Positions 4,271-6,681 of a DNA stretch of 6,681 nt are shown piece after piece. This stretch comes from an uncultured Aquincola sp. (lineage in GTDB: Bacteria > Pseudomonadota > Gammaproteobacteria > Burkholderiales > Burkholderiaceae), in the NCBI GenBank assembly GCA_937883885.1, contig CAKZXL010000035.1, positions 1-6,681 on the forward strand. Reading direction: 5' to 3'. Position 1 is the stretch's first letter. Every line of letters starts with the position of its first letter. The notes beneath the pieces are model-generated. The model saw only the letters and a program-made list of their open reading frames with translations. It ran no database searches and had not been told where the DNA came from. A program made the position numbers and the translations under genes.

Positions 4271-6681
4271 ATGAGCGACCCCACGCCGCTGGCCATCGAG
4301 CCGTCCCGCTTCAATGTCTCACGCTGGGCGCTGGAGCATCCGGCGCTCACCCGCTACCTGATGATCGTGCTGATGGTGCTCGGCGTGGCCGCGTACTTCC
4401 AGCTCGGCCAGGACGAAGACCCGCCCTTCACCTTCCGCGCGATGGTGATCCAGGCCTACTGGCCGGGCGCCACCGCCCAGCAGGTGGCCGACCAGGTGAC
4501 CGACAAGCTCGAGCGGGCGCTGCAGGACGTGCCGCATGCCGACAAGATCCGCAGCTACACCAAGCCGGGCGAGTCGCTGACGATCTTCCAGTTGAAGGAA
4601 GACACGCCGCCGCGCGAGGTCTCGGGCACCTGGTACCAGGTGCGCAAGAAGATCGGCGACATGCGCGCCACCCTGCCGTCCGGCGTGCTGGGTCCGTTCT
4701 TCAACGACGAATTCGGCGACGTCTACGGCACGCTGTATGCGCTGTCGGCCGACGGCTTCAGCGACGAGGAGCTGCGCGTGCAGGCCGAGGCCGTGCGCCA
4801 GCAGCTGCTGCGCGTGCCCTACGTGGCCAAGGTGGAGCTCTTTGGCGTGCAGCCCGAAAAGCTGTTCATCGAAATCTCCGCGCGTCGCCTGGCGCAGCTG
4901 GGCCTGGACTTCAACCAGGTCATCAACCAGCTCGGCGCGCAGAACGCGGTGGAAGGCGCGGGCGTGCTCAACGCCGGCAGCGCCAACCTGCAGGTGCGCA
5001 TCGGTGGGGCGTTCACCTCGGTGGAGGAGCTGCGGCAGTTCCCGATCCGCGGCGTCAACCCCGCCACCGGCGCTGCCAGCACGCTGCGCCTGGGCGACAT
5101 CGCCGACATCCGCCGCGACTACGCCGACCCGCCCGCCACCATGGTGCGCTACCAGGGCCGCCAGGTGGTGGCGCTGGGCATCTCGATGGCCAAGGGCGGC
5201 GACATCGTCGAGCTGGGCAAGCAGCTCAAGGCGCGGACCGACGAAGTGCGCCGCACGCTGCCGGTGGGGCTGGAGCTGTCGCAGGTGCAGGACCAGCCGG
5301 CGGCCGTCTCACGCTCGGTGGGTGAGTTCGTGCATGTGCTGATCGAGGCGGTGGTGGTGGTGCTGGCGGTCAGCTTCATCAGCCTGGGCCTGCACACGCG
5401 GCCGCTGCGGGTGGACGTGTGGCCGGGCCTGGTGGTGGCCATCACCATTCCGCTGGTTCTGGCCATCACCTTCGTGACGATGTTCTATTGGGGCATCGGC
5501 CTGCACAAGATCTCGCTGGGCTCGCTGATCATCGCGCTGGGCCTGCTGGTGGACGACGCCATCATTGCGGTCGAGATGATGGTGCGCAAGCTGGAAGAGG
5601 GCGTGGACAAGCTGCATGCGGCCACCTACGCCTACGAGGTGACCGCGATGCCCATGCTCACCGGCACGCTGATCACCGCGGCCGGCTTCCTGCCCATCGG
5701 CCTGGCCAAGTCGATGACCGGCGAATACACCTTCGCCATCTTCGCGGTCACCACCGCGGCGCTGGTCATCTCGTGGGTGGTGTCGGTGTACTTCGTGCCC
5801 TACCTGGGCGCCCGGCTGCTGCACACCCACAGCAAGGTGGAAGGCAGCGAGGCGCATGAGCTGTTCGATTCGCCCTTCTACATGCGCTTTCGCAGCCTGG
5901 TGGGCTGGTGCGTGGCCCACCGCTGGATCACCATCGGCCTGACGGTGCTCACCTTCGCGCTGGGCATCGTGGGCATGGGCAAGGTGCAGCAGCAGTTCTT
6001 CCCCGATTCCAGCCGCCCCGAGGTGCTGGTGGACCTGTGGCTGCCCGAAGGCAGCACCATCCAGCAAAGCGACGAAGTGGCGCGGCGCTTCCAGGCGCGC
6101 ATCGGCAAGGAGGCCGGTGTCGAGAGCGTGACCACCTGGGTTGGCTCGGGCCTGCCGCGCTTTTACCTGCCGCTGGACCAGATCTTCCCGCAGGCCAACG
6201 TGTCGCAGACCATCGTGCTGCCCAAGGACCTGGCCACCCGCGAACACCTGATGAAGACCCTGCCGGCGCTGCTGGCCACCGAATTCCCCGAGGTGCGCAG
6301 CCGCGTCAAGCTGCTGCCCAACGGGCCGCCGGTGCCGTACCCGGTGCAGTTCCGCGTGATCGGCACCGACCCGACGCAACTGCGCGCGCGCGCCGACGAG
6401 GTCAAGGCCGTGCTGCGCGAGAACGCCAACATGCGCGGCGTGAACGACAACTGGAACGAGTCGGTCAAGGTGCTGCGTCTGGAGATCGACCAGGCCAAGG
6501 CGCGTGCCCTGGGGGTGAGCAGCCAGTCCATCGCCCAGGCCTCACGCACCCTGCTGGCGGGCCAGACCGTGGGCCAGTACCGTGAGGGTGACAAGCTGAT
6601 CGACATCGTGTTGCGCCAGCCCCTGGACGAGCGCAATGCCCTGACGGACCTGGCCAATGGTTACCTGCCCACGGCCAGCGG
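4271..6681 (+). CDS. RND (HAE1-type) efflux permease, TriC-like, 3' end outside window
   Basis: This is an inner-membrane proton/drug antiporter of the AcrB/TriC type. The frame is open for 803 codons and is cut by the right edge; the family is usually about 1,020-1,050 residues, so roughly three quarters is present. TM1 lies near residues 26-43, followed by QDEDPPFTFR and the first porter and docking loop, which includes WYQVRKKIGDMR and GPFFNDEFGD. TM2 is near 353-372 and TM3 near 384-405. TM4 contains GLLVDDAIIAVE with the proton-relay pair D428/D429. TM5 and TM6 follow, and TM7 is near 552-571, leading into FFPDSSRPE (576 on). The second porter loop is then cut. The partner lysine of TM10 lies beyond the window and cannot be checked. 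GGAG nine bases before the ATG supports the start. The N-terminal third reads like the triclosan pump TriC as I remember it, rather than AcrB; substrate is unknown. HpnN-type hopanoid transporters have a different architecture and are unlikely. Confidence 0.93.
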   Translation, partial: MSDPTPLAIEPSRFNVSRWALEHPALTRYLMIVLMVLGVAAYFQLGQDEDPPFTFRAMVIQAYWPGATAQQVADQVTDKLERALQDVPHADKIRSYTKPGESLTIFQLKEDTPPREVSGTWYQVRKKIGDMRATLPSGVLGPFFNDEFGDVYGTLYALSADGFSDEELRVQAEAVRQQLLRVPYVAKVELFGVQPEKLFIEISARRLAQLGLDFNQVINQLGAQNAVEGAGVLNAGSANLQVRIGGAFTSVEELRQFPIRGVNPATGAASTLRLGDIADIRRDYADPPATMVRYQGRQVVALGISMAKGGDIVELGKQLKARTDEVRRTLPVGLELSQVQDQPAAVSRSVGEFVHVLIEAVVVVLAVSFISLGLHTRPLRVDVWPGLVVAITIPLVLAITFVTMFYWGIGLHKISLGSLIIALGLLVDDAIIAVEMMVRKLEEGVDKLHAATYAYEVTAMPMLTGTLITAAGFLPIGLAKSMTGEYTFAIFAVTTAALVISWVVSVYFVPYLGARLLHTHSKVEGSEAHELFDSPFYMRFRSLVGWCVAHRWITIGLTVLTFALGIVGMGKVQQQFFPDSSRPEVLVDLWLPEGSTIQQSDEVARRFQARIGKEAGVESVTTWVGSGLPRFYLPLDQIFPQANVSQTIVLPKDLATREHLMKTLPALLATEFPEVRSRVKLLPNGPPVPYPVQFRVIGTDPTQLRARADEVKAVLRENANMRGVNDNWNESVKVLRLEIDQAKARALGVSSQSIAQASRTLLAGQTVGQYREGDKLIDIVLRQPLDERNALTDLANGYLPTAS

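Noticed and set aside
3064..4350. 428-codon minus-strand open frame opposite the adaptor gene
   Set aside because: His/Arg/Gly-rich composition without recognisable domains, and it spans the promoter, operator and adaptor stop. It is the high-GC antisense shadow of a clear adaptor gene.
5309..6379. 356-codon minus-strand open frame opposite the permease
   Set aside because: His/Gln/Arg-rich shadow with no motif. The plus strand encodes unmistakable RND sequence throughout this stretch.
1..6681. CRISPR arrays, tRNA or rRNA genes, insertion sequences, phage genes or attachment sites
   Set aside because: I saw no spaced repeats, terminal inverted repeats, transposase-like frames or RNA-gene-like segments. 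The window is filled by five ordinary genes and one 117-base intergenic region.

Overview
The window is very GC-rich, with strong G/C bias at third codon positions. It carries a squalene (hopanoid precursor) gene cluster and, divergently, a tripartite multidrug-type RND efflux operon. Codon use, gene order and protein sequence style suggest a proteobacterium, most plausibly a betaproteobacterium of the Burkholderiales (Rubrivivax/Ideonella/Leptothrix-like). That placement is inferred by eye, without a database search.

Layout. Positions 1-3006, minus strand: hpnC (3006 to 2125), hpnD (2128 to 1280) and hpnE (about 1277, running off the left edge) form one tightly packed transcription unit. HpnC and HpnD overlap by four bases (ATGA). 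The best hpnE start is a GTG two bases after the hpnD stop. In the established pathway HpnD condenses two farnesyl diphosphates to presqualene diphosphate, HpnC converts that to hydroxysqualene, and HpnE reduces hydroxysqualene to squalene. The product feeds squalene-hopene cyclase, which is not in this window.

Positions 3007-3123 are the only true intergenic region. It holds a good sigma70-like promoter reading right (TTGACA, 18 bp, TACATT). A nested palindrome of the kind bound by TetR-family repressors sits directly on the expected transcription start. No regulator gene is present in the window.

Positions 3124-6681, plus strand: a lipoprotein periplasmic adaptor (3124-4251) is followed 19 bases later by an RND permease (from 4271) that runs off the right edge after 803 codons. 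The permease resembles TriC-type HAE1 transporters. The adaptor has a clear lipobox and a TolC-docking RLS motif. Together with an outer-membrane channel not seen here, they would form a proton-driven envelope-spanning pump.

Nothing here looks like a new class of system. The most informative non-coding signal is the operator/promoter arrangement between the two units. The most interesting open question is whether one repressor co-controls the pump and the squalene genes. All other long open frames are high-GC shadows of these five genes.
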